Assembly (NCBI RefSeq): GCF_003977665.1
Contig: NZ_RYYV01000004.1
Location: 62,001-126,000 of the forward strand
From: Dyella choica
Lineage (GTDB): Bacteria > Pseudomonadota > Gammaproteobacteria > Xanthomonadales > Rhodanobacteraceae
DNA: 64,000 nt
Direction: 5' to 3'
Shown here: positions 7,583 to 16,206 of the stretch, piece after piece
Layout: each line of letters begins with the position of its first letter
Numbering within the stretch: the first letter of the stretch is position 1
Notes under the pieces: model-generated
Database searches by the model: none
What the model was told of the DNA's origin: nothing
Seen by the model: only the letters and a program-made list of their open reading frames with translations
Made by a program: the position numbers and the translations under genes

Positions 7583-8290
7583 ATGGTTTGTGGCGCTTGT
7601 GAAACGGAAGTAACGTCAACATCTCCGCACACTTCAGGACATCCATTCGCCGTGACTACCACTGGTCGCGATACGTTTGAGGGTGCTCGCACACAAGGCC
7701 GCGTTGTTCTTGAGGCGGAGCTGCTGAAGCATTTGCGATATAGCCGCCAACTCAGCCAGGACGAATTGGCGAACGAATGTTCTCTGCGACACATCAGGGT
7801 GTCGATTTCATCGATCAAGCGAGCGGAAACCAGCAAGCCGGTCTTGTTCAGAATCGCCCGCGAACTGGCACGTTTCTTTGATGTTCCCGCTGAGCAGCTG
7901 ATCTGCAGCAATGCGCCCGAAGCGAGTAATGGCAAGGCTTTGGAGCATGGAGCGCCCCAGTTTGTCGTCCGTGAAGAACTGGCGAAAGTCAACGCGATCG
8001 ACGCACCGCACGCCTATCCAAACACCCTGGAAGCGCGCGACGAGCTGCGCAGCTATGTGGAAGCGCTTTCGCTCGCCAATAAGGCATTGCGCCCGGACTG
8101 TCCGGCCACAGTCCGTAACGAACTCGCCCGTCTCAAAGGGGTGCTCCTGAAACTGCTCGACCTGCCGGAAAATTCGATGCTCTATTTGCTCGCAATGGCC
8201 GAGCTGGCGCAGAACGACGGCGAGCACTGCGAGGCGTGGTGCGAGCTTGCCGACGCGTATCGCCATCTTGGCCTGGAGTCGTTCCAGTAA
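7583..8290 (+). CDS. XRE-family transcriptional regulator
   Basis: A 235-residue protein. An XRE-type helix-turn-helix lies at about residues 40-95 (LEAELLKHLRYSRQLSQDELANECSLRHIRVSISSIKRAE in outline). It is followed by a helical C-terminal region of about 130 residues, probably for dimerisation or ligand sensing. The ATG at 7583 has AAAGGGG at good spacing; an upstream TTG at 7562 is less likely. It is transcribed divergently from the PLP enzyme across 131 bp, so it probably controls that gene and perhaps the oxygenase locus. Confidence 0.8.
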   Translation: MVCGACETEVTSTSPHTSGHPFAVTTTGRDTFEGARTQGRVVLEAELLKHLRYSRQLSQDELANECSLRHIRVSISSIKRAETSKPVLFRIARELARFFDVPAEQLICSNAPEASNGKALEHGAPQFVVREELAKVNAIDAPHAYPNTLEARDELRSYVEALSLANKALRPDCPATVRNELARLKGVLLKLLDLPENSMLYLLAMAELAQNDGEHCEAWCELADAYRHLGLESFQ

Positions 8291-8374
8291 TGGCGGCGGC
8301 GTGCTCGACTTATAGAGCTACTGAACTACAAACTCGACTTCTCCACTTGATCCTGGAGCAAGTCCAACGGCCAA

Positions 8375-8398
8375 TACGTGCACGTGATTGCTCATCAC
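8375..8398 (-). pseudogene. Fragment of a Y1 transposase gene (HUH motif)
   Basis: These 24 bases are identical to 9551-9574 inside the intact transposase and encode the same VMSNHVHV peptide on the minus strand. The flanking bases differ at once. It looks like the relic of a second transposase copy or a gene-conversion tract, and it abuts the left repeat array. Confidence 0.55.
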
Positions 8399-8587
8399 CG
8401 GTCTTTTCTGGACGGTCTTTTCTGGTCTTTTCTGGAGGTCTTTTCTGAGGTCTTTTCTGGACATCCACTATTGGTCTTTTCTGGACATCCACTATTTGAA
8501 CCGCCTAATTCTGGACATCCACTATTTGAACCGCCTAATTCTGGACATCCACTATTTGAACAAGCCTAATTCTGGACATCCACTATT
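8399..8587 (+). repeat. Left iterated repeat array flanking the Y1 transposase
   Basis: The first part is a degenerate run of GGTCTTTTCTGG units. Five copies of CTGGACATCCACTATT follow at 8457, 8481, 8511, 8541 and 8572, with periods of 24, 30, 30 and 31 bp. The spacer in the later units reads TGAACCGCCTAATT. The core GGACATCCAC is the exact reverse complement of the GTGGATGTCC core in the array on the other side of the transposase. Confidence 0.9.
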
Positions 8588-8743
8588 TGAACTGCAAAGC
8601 ACAATCGCCTACAAGCCAGAGGCTGGCTTACATGAACTTGTATGCTTAACCCCTTCAGCGCATCTCTTCGCTGATTTCTGCCACTCAAACTCTTCTTACC
8701 GTCCCTGAAAGATTCCGTCGATTCATCTCCTTCCTGAAACCGG

Positions 8744-9772
8744 TCAAAGTATCTGCTCATTGCCACCACGGAATACTGGACGAATGCCCCGACAGCCCCA
8801 TCCGTAGTCAGGTTGCCTTGCCTTTCCTGCCCCCTTCAGCCAACACTGCCCCAAGGCTCTCGCCTTCGCCACCAGGGACTCCATTGTCCCCACCGCCCGC
8901 CAGTATTGGCTCTCGATACCCAACATTTGCGTTCGCCATTGCCGTTCGCGCAAGCCGAGCTGTGCCAGCACTGCGGGCACCTCCGCTGCGATCGAGCCCC
9001 GCTTGTCATCGCGCACCATCCGGCCACTCCAATCCACCAGTTCCACGTAATCGAGAGTTCGCAACGAAACCACAGGCGCCAGCAACATTCCGGCCAAGGG
9101 GCGCAACGCTTCACTGAGCGAGGTCGCCTTGGTCTGTACATCCTGAAGACGACGGCGAATCGACGTGTGCTCCGAGGCAGTCAGCTCGGTTGCCATGCCT
9201 GCGCGAATGGGGTTTAAATCCACATAAACCATACAAGCCAATACCGCCTGCTCATCCAGTAAGGCCTGGCATTTGAAACGCCCCTCCCAGAAACGCCCCG
9301 TGCAACCGTCCTCGCGGTTGGCCTGGCGGGCAATCGGTTCGTTCAAGCAGCGCATGAACCACGACACGCTGCCCAGCCGACTGCGCAGCTCTACCATCTG
9401 CTCCGAGTCGCCTTGCAGGCGCCGCGCCTTTTCCTGGCACAGTCGCTCGTCAATCGCATTGTCAACCCGAACCGGAAACAACCGAACCCAACGTTCGGCC
9501 ACTTCTTTGTCGGACCAGTTCTTGGACGCCATCGGATTCACATGCATCACTACGTGCACGTGATTGCTCATCACAGCATAGGCATACAGCCCGACCGCAA
9601 AGCATTCCGCCAACTCCAACAGTCGTCTTTCCACCCAAGCCTTCCGATGATCATAAGAGCGACCGTTATACGTGTCTTCCCCGCAAAGGAAAGCGCGGCG
9701 CACGCATCGGGTAACACAGTGGAAGAAGCCCTCTGTTTCCGAGTCGACGATTTGGTTGCGTGGGTAGGCCAT
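8744..9772 (-). CDS. REP/IS200-like Y1 (HUH) transposase
   Basis: A 342-residue protein of the TnpA-REP/COG1943 transposase family. The N-terminal block reads GFFHCVTRCVRRAFLCG. The HUH metal motif is H71-V-H73 within AVMSNHVHVVMHV. The downstream block is GRFWEGRFKCQALLDE, followed by MVYVDLNPIRAGMA, where the Tyr-rich helix normally sits. It is longer than typical TnpA-REP proteins because of a C-terminal extension of about 130 residues. Such enzymes cut and join single-stranded DNA at hairpin or short-repeat sites. The gene is flanked by two five-copy arrays sharing an inverted 10-bp core, which are the likely recognition sequences. It may be a domesticated, non-self-mobilising enzyme. Confidence 0.88.
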   Translation of the reverse strand: MAYPRNQIVDSETEGFFHCVTRCVRRAFLCGEDTYNGRSYDHRKAWVERRLLELAECFAVGLYAYAVMSNHVHVVMHVNPMASKNWSDKEVAERWVRLFPVRVDNAIDERLCQEKARRLQGDSEQMVELRSRLGSVSWFMRCLNEPIARQANREDGCTGRFWEGRFKCQALLDEQAVLACMVYVDLNPIRAGMATELTASEHTSIRRRLQDVQTKATSLSEALRPLAGMLLAPVVSLRTLDYVELVDWSGRMVRDDKRGSIAAEVPAVLAQLGLRERQWRTQMLGIESQYWRAVGTMESLVAKARALGQCWLKGAGKARQPDYGWGCRGIRPVFRGGNEQIL

Positions 9773-9848
9773 GACCCCACACTACGCCTCGCCACAAGCC
9801 GCTGATGTCAGTCAACGGCGCGCGCGGCTGTCGGCGAAAAGTCATTTC

Positions 9849-10007
9849 GTGGATGTCCCAATACATGCATCTCCTGTGGATGTCCCAATACATTGTGTGC
9901 CAATACACGTTTCGTGGATGTCCCAATACACCCAACACCCAATACATGTCCTATGCATCTCCTTTCGTGGATGTCCCAATACATTTTCGTGGATGTCCCA
10001 ATACATT
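9849..10007 (+). repeat. Right iterated repeat array flanking the Y1 transposase
   Basis: Five copies of GTGGATGTCCCAATACA start at 9849, 9876, 9914, 9967 and 9989. They are usually preceded by TTTC and separated by 5-36 bp. Partial CCAATACAT units occur between them and continue to about 10040. The core GTGGATGTCC is inverted relative to the left array. The array occupies the 329-bp gap between the transposase start and the autotransporter stop, and no gene is present there. Confidence 0.9.
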
Positions 10008-10101
10008 CATCCCAATACATTCACCAATACATTCAATACATCTTCACTGGTTTTAACTCATTCATGCCCGACACATCCTTGTGTCGAGGCCTGTGAACTG
10101 A

Positions 10102-13100
10102 TCAGAAGTGCTTGGCAAAGCCTACGCTCAGCGCGTTGTCGCTCAGATGATGGGCGAACTGTCCTTGGTAATTCAGGTACAGGCTCCACGATGCCCCCGC
10201 CTTAGCCGTGATACGCGCACCCAAGGTTGCCGTGCCGCGGCCCAGGTTGTCGGCAGGTATTGCGAACATCGTTCCGTCTTGCGCCGTTTCCCTTACCACC
10301 GGTGTGTTGCAGTTGCGCGTGTCGTAGCGATAACCCACTTCGAACTGCGGCAGGTAGCTCACACCTCGCGCCACAAACGCTCGAGAGAATGACACCAACG
10401 CGTAAGGCTGCATGGTGTTATACGTGGCATGCGCGCCGCTCACGGCAAATGCGGAAGCCAACGGGCTATTGCTTGGCACGGTTTCACCAAACGCATCCAG
10501 GGTCTGGTGCTGATATGTCGCACCTGCGGCTGGCGTGATCTGCCACTGCGCCGTCGTCAACGGCCACGCCACCTGCAGGGCTGCTGACGTGATTTCGCCG
10601 CTTGGCGAGGCAATACCGCGGCCCACGCCGGTCTGGCGATACATGTGGTAGCTGCTGTGCGCTTGGTCGACGGCGCCTGACAACACCACCGGACCCAAAT
10701 TGCCGAATGCATATAAACCGCCATGCACGTTGTCGATCGAGCCGTTGCCACCGTTGTGGTCAGAGCCGTTGCTGCGATCAAAACCCACTTCCACGCCGAG
10801 GTGTGCAACATCCGCCACTGCTTGATCCCAGCCACCTTGCAGGCCGAACCGGCTGCTGTTGAGGCCGTTGCTGCCGGTTAGCGAATCGCTGGTGCCACTG
10901 TATTGCACCCACAGACCACTGTCGCAGCCCGAGGTAACGGTATTGCTACGCGATGCATCAGTATTACCGCACGCTGCTTCGGTAGAGCGCAGCGTTGCAT
11001 CGATTACTGTGGCGAGCGATTGTCTGCCAGCCAGGCCAGCGTCCTGCATCAAGTTAGTGTACAGGCTGGCGTCATGCGGTGCGACCACAGTATGCGCCGT
11101 CGTTGGGGTCGTAGTGGGAGTTGGGGTCGGTGCCGGTGCCGGTGCCGGCGTTGGAGTCGGCGATGGAGTGGGCGTTGGCGTGGCTGCTGTTCCCAGCGTC
11201 AATTGAACCTGCGTCGCACTGTACGAGAGCTTCGTATCGAGCCCTGTCGGCACCGAGCCAGTCGATGTGGTCGAAGCAAACTGTCCGCTCAGCGACTTGG
11301 CCTGCACCAGCGTGAAGTTCGCGCTGTTGTAGGTGCCTGGCGCATAAATCAGGTTCAGCGCGCCTGCAAGGCTGGCGTTGCCTGTTATCACCAGTTCGGA
11401 AGCCTGCGTGGGTGTTACGTCGATCTGCAAGCTCGCATCGGCGTTCTGGGTGTAGTTGCCGTTGATGGTCAGTGCGCCGAGCGAACCACCCGGCCAGACC
11501 GAACCATCACTGGTTACGTTACCGTTGATGGTGCCGTGGCCTCGCAAGGTTCCACCTTCATCCAGCTTCACGCTACTTTGAATCGAAGCGTTGGCATGCA
11601 AGCCGTCGCCCACTTCCAAGGTGCCGGACTGAACTGTAGTACCACCGGTGTAGGTGTTCACGCCATTCATCACCAACGTGCCGACGCCGATCTGCGCCAC
11701 GCTGCCGCTGCCGCTGATCACCGAACTGTAGGTCACCGTATCCGCACGATCGAACGCCAGCGCACCGTTGTTCACAACGTTACCGACGAAGGCGCCTGCG
11801 GTGCCGCCATTACCCAACTGCAACGTGCCGGCATTGATCGTGGTGCCACCGCTGTAGCTGTTGGTCCCAGTCAATACCAAGGTCCCACTGCCTTGCTGGA
11901 CCACGCTGCCGCTGCCGGAGATTGCACCGCCAAAACTTGCGCCACCACTGCGATCGAACGCCAGCGTCCCCGTGTCGAGGACATCGCCGGCGAGGGAACC
12001 CGTCGCACCGCCATTGCCAAGCTGCAAGGTAGCGCCCGCAGTGATCAGGGTTCCGCCGGTGTAGCTGTTTGCCCCCATCAGCACTTCCTTGCCACTGGCC
12101 AGTATCAATTCGCCGTGGCCCTGGACGGTGCCGGCGAAACTTCCACTGGCGCGAGAAAGGATCAGCAGCTGGCTGCCCAGATTCACCGAGCCGATGCCGT
12201 CGAGCGACATAATGGACGCCACATTCGTTGCGCCACTGATATCCAATGCGCCGTTGACGATCACATCGCTGGAGGTGGCGATGCTGCCGCTACCGGACAA
12301 GGCGAGCGTGCCGGCATTGATCGTGGTGGTTCCGGTATAGCCGTTGGCGCCCGTGAGCGTCAGCGTGCCTGCGCCGGTCTTGGTCAACGCACCGCCGCCG
12401 GTGATCGCATTCGATACGGTAAAGTCTGCGTCGGTCTGCAAGCCGCCATTGCCAGCAAGGTTGATTGCCCGCGCGGTGGTGAATGCTGCGGTGTTCTCCA
12501 GCGTACCTCCGTTGAACGTAATACCGGCGGACGTCGCACCCAGGTTGGCGTCACTCGCCACGGACACGGTGCCACCATTGATCGTAGTGCCACCGGTGTA
12601 AGTGTTATTGCCAGCCAACACCAAGGTGCCGGCATCGGTCTTGGTCAACCCCGCGCTGCCGGTCAGTACGTTGTTGATCGTTGCACTCATGCTGGCCGCG
12701 GCACTGCTACCGTCGCCCACACGAATCACCGGCGCGCTGCCATTGCTGCCCACCAATTGCAACGCGCCACCATTCAGTACATAGCCGTTCGATGCGAACT
12801 GCAAACCCGTGGCCTGGACCCCGCCCGCACTGGCGTCCACCGTCACCGTGCCTGCGCTGCCGCCGAAAATGGCGAAGCCAGGCTGCGGCTGCTGCATGAT
12901 ATTCGGCACGCTGCCGGTCGCATTGGTCCATTGCTGCGTTGCGTTGGACCACGTGCCGGTGCCGCCCCCCATCTGCGTTGAAGACGCCTGGCCATTGGCG
13001 TTCCAGAAGTTCAGCGTCAGGCCAGTGGTATCGATCAGGTTGATTTGCTTCTGCCCTGTCAGGGTCTGCAATTGCAAAGTCTCGCCGGCTGGCGTGGTGC

Positions 13101-16100
13101 CCAGCGTCAGGCCGCCGTTGGTTTCACTCAACGTGCCGCCATAAGTGAGTACGTTGTACAAGCCCGGCCCCATGCCGCCGGCATCGGTGACGTTGAGCGT
13201 GGCTCCATTGAGCGAAAGGTTGCCGCCGACATGCACGCTGTCGCCGGTACCGGTGGTCTGAAAGTTCGCACCCGGCGCGCCGAACTCGTAGTTCAGCCCG
13301 CCGCCTTGGGCCAGGTTGAGGTCGCCATCGACGGTAAGCGTGCTGATGGAATAGCCTGGAGCCAGGTAGCCGCCGCCCAACACATTGACGCTACCTCCGA
13401 TGGTGCCATGACCGCGCAGCGTCGCGCCGCCGTCCACCGTCACGTTGCCGCCCAAGGCCGCGCCATTGCCGGCCGCGCTGCCGACGACCAAGGTACCGCT
13501 CGCCACCGTCGTGCTGCCGGAGAAGGCGTTGCTGTTGCCCTCAAGTATCAGCGATCCGCTGCCGGTGTGGCTCAACGAACCGTTGCCACTGACCACGCCG
13601 AAATAAACGCTGTTGCTGTTGTCCGTGATCTGCAGCGTGGTACCGTTGAGCTGAAGCGTACCGGCGCCATTGAGCGATGTAATCTGTTGCGACGCGTTGG
13701 CGAAGACAACTTGCGAACCGTCGGCGATGGACAAATCGCCGGTGCCGAGGCTGCCGCCGGACACCACCGACAGATTTCCGCTGTTCACCCAGGTGCCGCC
13801 GGTATAGCCGTTGGCCTGGCTCAAGGTCAGGGTGCCCGTGCCTTCCTGGATCAATGCGCCGCTGCCGTTGATCGACCATCCCGCAGTGGCCTGGTCGGAA
13901 TGGTTCCACACCAACGTGCCGTTGTCGTTCATGCCACCGAACGGACCGCCGAAGGAACCCAAGTTGATGGCGTCGGACGTGCCGCCACTGCCCACCCGGA
14001 ACGTCGCACCGTTGGCGATCGTCATGCCGAACAGGTTGCTGGCGCTTCCGGTGTCGAGCAGCGTGCCGCTGCCGGTCACGGTAAGCGTACCTTCCCCGTA
14101 GAAGCCCTGCTGAAGATTCAGCGTTGCGCCGTGGCCGACCGAAATCGTGCCTGATCCATTGAACCCGGCTTGAGTATTGATGACCGCGCTCGTCGTCACG
14201 TCCAGTTCGCCGCTGACGTCGAAGGTGGACGTCGGCGCGGTATTGATGGTTCCGTTCACCGTAAGCACGCCGTTGTGGGCCACGCTCAATTCGGCCATGC
14301 CATTGACGTTGAGGTTGCCGACCACCACGCCAGCCGCGTTGCGGCCATCACCGATTTGCACGATGCCGTTGTCGGCGGTAAGGGTGCTGACCGCTTGCTT
14401 GCCCGTGCCGCCGCTGAACAGGACGTAGCCATTCGTGCTCGCTGGATCGGCGTTGAGCACCAGTTCGCCGCCGCCGCTGATCGCGCCGGTGAGGGCGACT
14501 TCGTTGCTGGCGAAGTTCATGGGGTTGCCCCCATCGGAGTTGAGCGTCCCACCGGCAGCACCGACCACGATGCTTCCAGCGTAAGTCGCTGCACTGCTGT
14601 TGGTGAAATTGAGCGTGCCGCCGTTGAACGTCACCGAGGGACCGAGTTCGGCGCCGTTGGTCGATGACACCGACAACACGCCAGAATTGAGCAACCATCC
14701 TGTCCCACTGCTGTTGGTACCCGTGACCGTCCAGACGGCCGAACCGGATTCCTGCAACGTGCTGAACCCGATGTACTGCGCGCCGCCGAGGCTGCCGGAT
14801 GGCGTGGAAACCACGTTGGTCACGTTAAAGCTGCCGTTTACCGTACCGCCCAGCTTCAACGTGTCGCCACCGGTACTGACGGCATTGCCGCTCAAGCTGG
14901 AGCCCGCTTCCAGCAACAGCGTGTTGCCGCCGCCGGTGAAATTCACCGCGGCAGCCTGGGCGCCGGCCCCGCCATTGCCAAAGCCACCGGAGATGGTGCC
15001 GGCGTTGATGACGGTCGAGTTGCCCGACGCAACGACGCCCGAGCCACCGGCGCCCGCCGCACCACCAACGCCACTACCGGCAGCGCCGCCACTACCCCCA
15101 TTGCCACCGGTGATGGTGCCGGTATTCGACACGGTTATGGCCGATCCCGAAACACCGTTGCCGCCTGTGCCTCCGTTGCCGCCAGTCGCTCCACCACCCC
15201 CTGCCGCACCACCAGCGCCACCATTGCCGCCTGTGATGTTGCCCTGATTGGTCAGGGCGAAAGCGGAGCCACCCACACCATCGCCGCCATTGCCACCGAG
15301 CCCTCCGACCCCTCCAATGCCCCCCGTCGCACCGGCGCCACCACTCGATCCGCCGTTACCACCATTGCCGCCGACACTCGCTCCCCCGGACGACACGGTG
15401 AGGTTGAACGCGCTACCGACCGCTCCGTCGCCACCCGAGCCACCACTTCCCCCTGATGCCGTCGAGAAGCCGCTGTCGGCATTGCCACCGGCACCGCCAG
15501 CGCCACCTACATATTGGTCGGTTCCGCCGATGAACATCGGCGAGGAGAATGCCGTTCCGAGGTACTCACCGGCATAACCGCCGCCACCGCCGCCACCACC
15601 ACCACCGCCGGCGCCGCCCGTACCGCCCGCACCACCGGCTGCCCAACCTTGATAGGCGCTGCCACCCGCACCGCCCGCATAGAGATTGAACGGGGTGTAA
15701 GAACCGCCGCCGCCACCGCCGCCGCCGCCGGCGGTACCTTGGCCGCCGACCTCGTACATATCCCCACCCAATCCCCCCGCAGAGGGCGAAGTCCCGTTTT
15801 GCGCCGCCGCCCCGCCACCGTTCCCCCCAACGCCCCAGTCGCCTGGGGGCACATTGCGCGCGGTACCGGTCGAACCGCCAAGCCCAGCCGCACCGGTATA
15901 GGTTGTCGCCCAGGCCGAGCCAGGCATGCCGGCCGTCACGGCAAACGCTGCCGTGATCGCGATGGCGATGCGCCCCATCCGGTGCGCGCATCCGCAACGG
16001 GCGCGACGGCCGTCACAGCTGATCCGTGCATTACGGCCTAATTCCGAGACCACCTGCGTTATGCCAAGATGCTGGTTGAAAACGATTCGATAGACGCGGT

Positions 16101-16104
16101 TCAT
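10102..16104 (-). CDS. Giant type Va autotransporter adhesin
   Basis: A 2000-residue autotransporter. It starts with an extended signal peptide region (MNRVYRIVFNQHLG, then VSELGRNA), a hydrophobic core and AWA cleavage. The next 250 residues are extremely Gly-rich (GGAGGAGG runs). The passenger then holds many passenger-associated repeats of the type GTLVLTGTNSYSGGTTINAG, predicted to form a beta-helix. A Pro-Thr linker of the form TPTPSPTPTPAP lies near residue 1650. A beta-barrel of about 280 residues (from LWVQYSGTSDS) ends in the terminal Phe (VGFAKHF) needed for outer-membrane insertion. It probably mediates adhesion or aggregation at the cell surface. The start at 16104 is chosen for the ESPR. 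It is divergent from the BTAD regulator across 102 bp, its probable controller. Confidence 0.93.
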   Translation of the reverse strand: MNRVYRIVFNQHLGITQVVSELGRNARISCDGRRARCGCAHRMGRIAIAITAAFAVTAGMPGSAWATTYTGAAGLGGSTGTARNVPPGDWGVGGNGGGAAAQNGTSPSAGGLGGDMYEVGGQGTAGGGGGGGGGSYTPFNLYAGGAGGSAYQGWAAGGAGGTGGAGGGGGGGGGGGYAGEYLGTAFSSPMFIGGTDQYVGGAGGAGGNADSGFSTASGGSGGSGGDGAVGSAFNLTVSSGGASVGGNGGNGGSSGGAGATGGIGGVGGLGGNGGDGVGGSAFALTNQGNITGGNGGAGGAAGGGGATGGNGGTGGNGVSGSAITVSNTGTITGGNGGSGGAAGSGVGGAAGAGGSGVVASGNSTVINAGTISGGFGNGGAGAQAAAVNFTGGGNTLLLEAGSSLSGNAVSTGGDTLKLGGTVNGSFNVTNVVSTPSGSLGGAQYIGFSTLQESGSAVWTVTGTNSSGTGWLLNSGVLSVSSTNGAELGPSVTFNGGTLNFTNSSAATYAGSIVVGAAGGTLNSDGGNPMNFASNEVALTGAISGGGELVLNADPASTNGYVLFSGGTGKQAVSTLTADNGIVQIGDGRNAAGVVVGNLNVNGMAELSVAHNGVLTVNGTINTAPTSTFDVSGELDVTTSAVINTQAGFNGSGTISVGHGATLNLQQGFYGEGTLTVTGSGTLLDTGSASNLFGMTIANGATFRVGSGGTSDAINLGSFGGPFGGMNDNGTLVWNHSDQATAGWSINGSGALIQEGTGTLTLSQANGYTGGTWVNSGNLSVVSGGSLGTGDLSIADGSQVVFANASQQITSLNGAGTLQLNGTTLQITDNSNSVYFGVVSGNGSLSHTGSGSLILEGNSNAFSGSTTVASGTLVVGSAAGNGAALGGNVTVDGGATLRGHGTIGGSVNVLGGGYLAPGYSISTLTVDGDLNLAQGGGLNYEFGAPGANFQTTGTGDSVHVGGNLSLNGATLNVTDAGGMGPGLYNVLTYGGTLSETNGGLTLGTTPAGETLQLQTLTGQKQINLIDTTGLTLNFWNANGQASSTQMGGGTGTWSNATQQWTNATGSVPNIMQQPQPGFAIFGGSAGTVTVDASAGGVQATGLQFASNGYVLNGGALQLVGSNGSAPVIRVGDGSSAAASMSATINNVLTGSAGLTKTDAGTLVLAGNNTYTGGTTINGGTVSVASDANLGATSAGITFNGGTLENTAAFTTARAINLAGNGGLQTDADFTVSNAITGGGALTKTGAGTLTLTGANGYTGTTTINAGTLALSGSGSIATSSDVIVNGALDISGATNVASIMSLDGIGSVNLGSQLLILSRASGSFAGTVQGHGELILASGKEVLMGANSYTGGTLITAGATLQLGNGGATGSLAGDVLDTGTLAFDRSGGASFGGAISGSGSVVQQGSGTLVLTGTNSYSGGTTINAGTLQLGNGGTAGAFVGNVVNNGALAFDRADTVTYSSVISGSGSVAQIGVGTLVMNGVNTYTGGTTVQSGTLEVGDGLHANASIQSSVKLDEGGTLRGHGTINGNVTSDGSVWPGGSLGALTINGNYTQNADASLQIDVTPTQASELVITGNASLAGALNLIYAPGTYNSANFTLVQAKSLSGQFASTTSTGSVPTGLDTKLSYSATQVQLTLGTAATPTPTPSPTPTPAPAPAPTPTPTTTPTTAHTVVAPHDASLYTNLMQDAGLAGRQSLATVIDATLRSTEAACGNTDASRSNTVTSGCDSGLWVQYSGTSDSLTGSNGLNSSRFGLQGGWDQAVADVAHLGVEVGFDRSNGSDHNGGNGSIDNVHGGLYAFGNLGPVVLSGAVDQAHSSYHMYRQTGVGRGIASPSGEITSAALQVAWPLTTAQWQITPAAGATYQHQTLDAFGETVPSNSPLASAFAVSGAHATYNTMQPYALVSFSRAFVARGVSYLPQFEVGYRYDTRNCNTPVVRETAQDGTMFAIPADNLGRGTATLGARITAKAGASWSLYLNYQGQFAHHLSDNALSVGFAKHF

Positions 16105-16145
16105 TGGATTTCCCTGTTTTTGGCGGCGCGGATTGTCAAAGCGGG

Positions 16146-16164
16146 GCGTCACAGAGGCGTCACA
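16146..16164 (+). promoter_or_regulatory. Direct repeat with 11-bp period, SARP-type operator candidate
   Basis: GCGTCACA occurs at 16146-16153 and again at 16157-16164, exactly 11 bp apart, between the divergent autotransporter and SARP-like regulator genes. Regulators with OmpR-like wHTH plus BTAD domains are known to bind direct repeats with 11-bp periodicity. The link to this regulator is inference. Confidence 0.5.
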
Positions 16165-16206
16165 GGGATTTGCGAAGACAGGCAGGGAGACAGGGGCCCT
16201 GTGGAC

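Larger units (their letters stand above)
8291..8743. other. Intergenic: transposase remnant plus repeat array
   Basis: There is no intact gene. The stretch holds the short transposase-like remnant (8375-8398) and the left repeat array (8399-8587), and then about 150 bp of unique sequence up to the transposase stop codon in which I see nothing. Confidence 0.6.

Noticed and set aside
8399-10007. The short regularly spaced repeats look CRISPR-like
   Set aside because: The spacers are short, partly identical between units and of variable length, the units differ on the two sides, and a transposase rather than cas genes is present.
10903-14154. Long plus-strand ORFs (up to about 690 codons) opposite the autotransporter
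   Set aside because: They are antisense shadows produced by the GC-rich repeat codons. They show no domain, no signal and no ribosome site.
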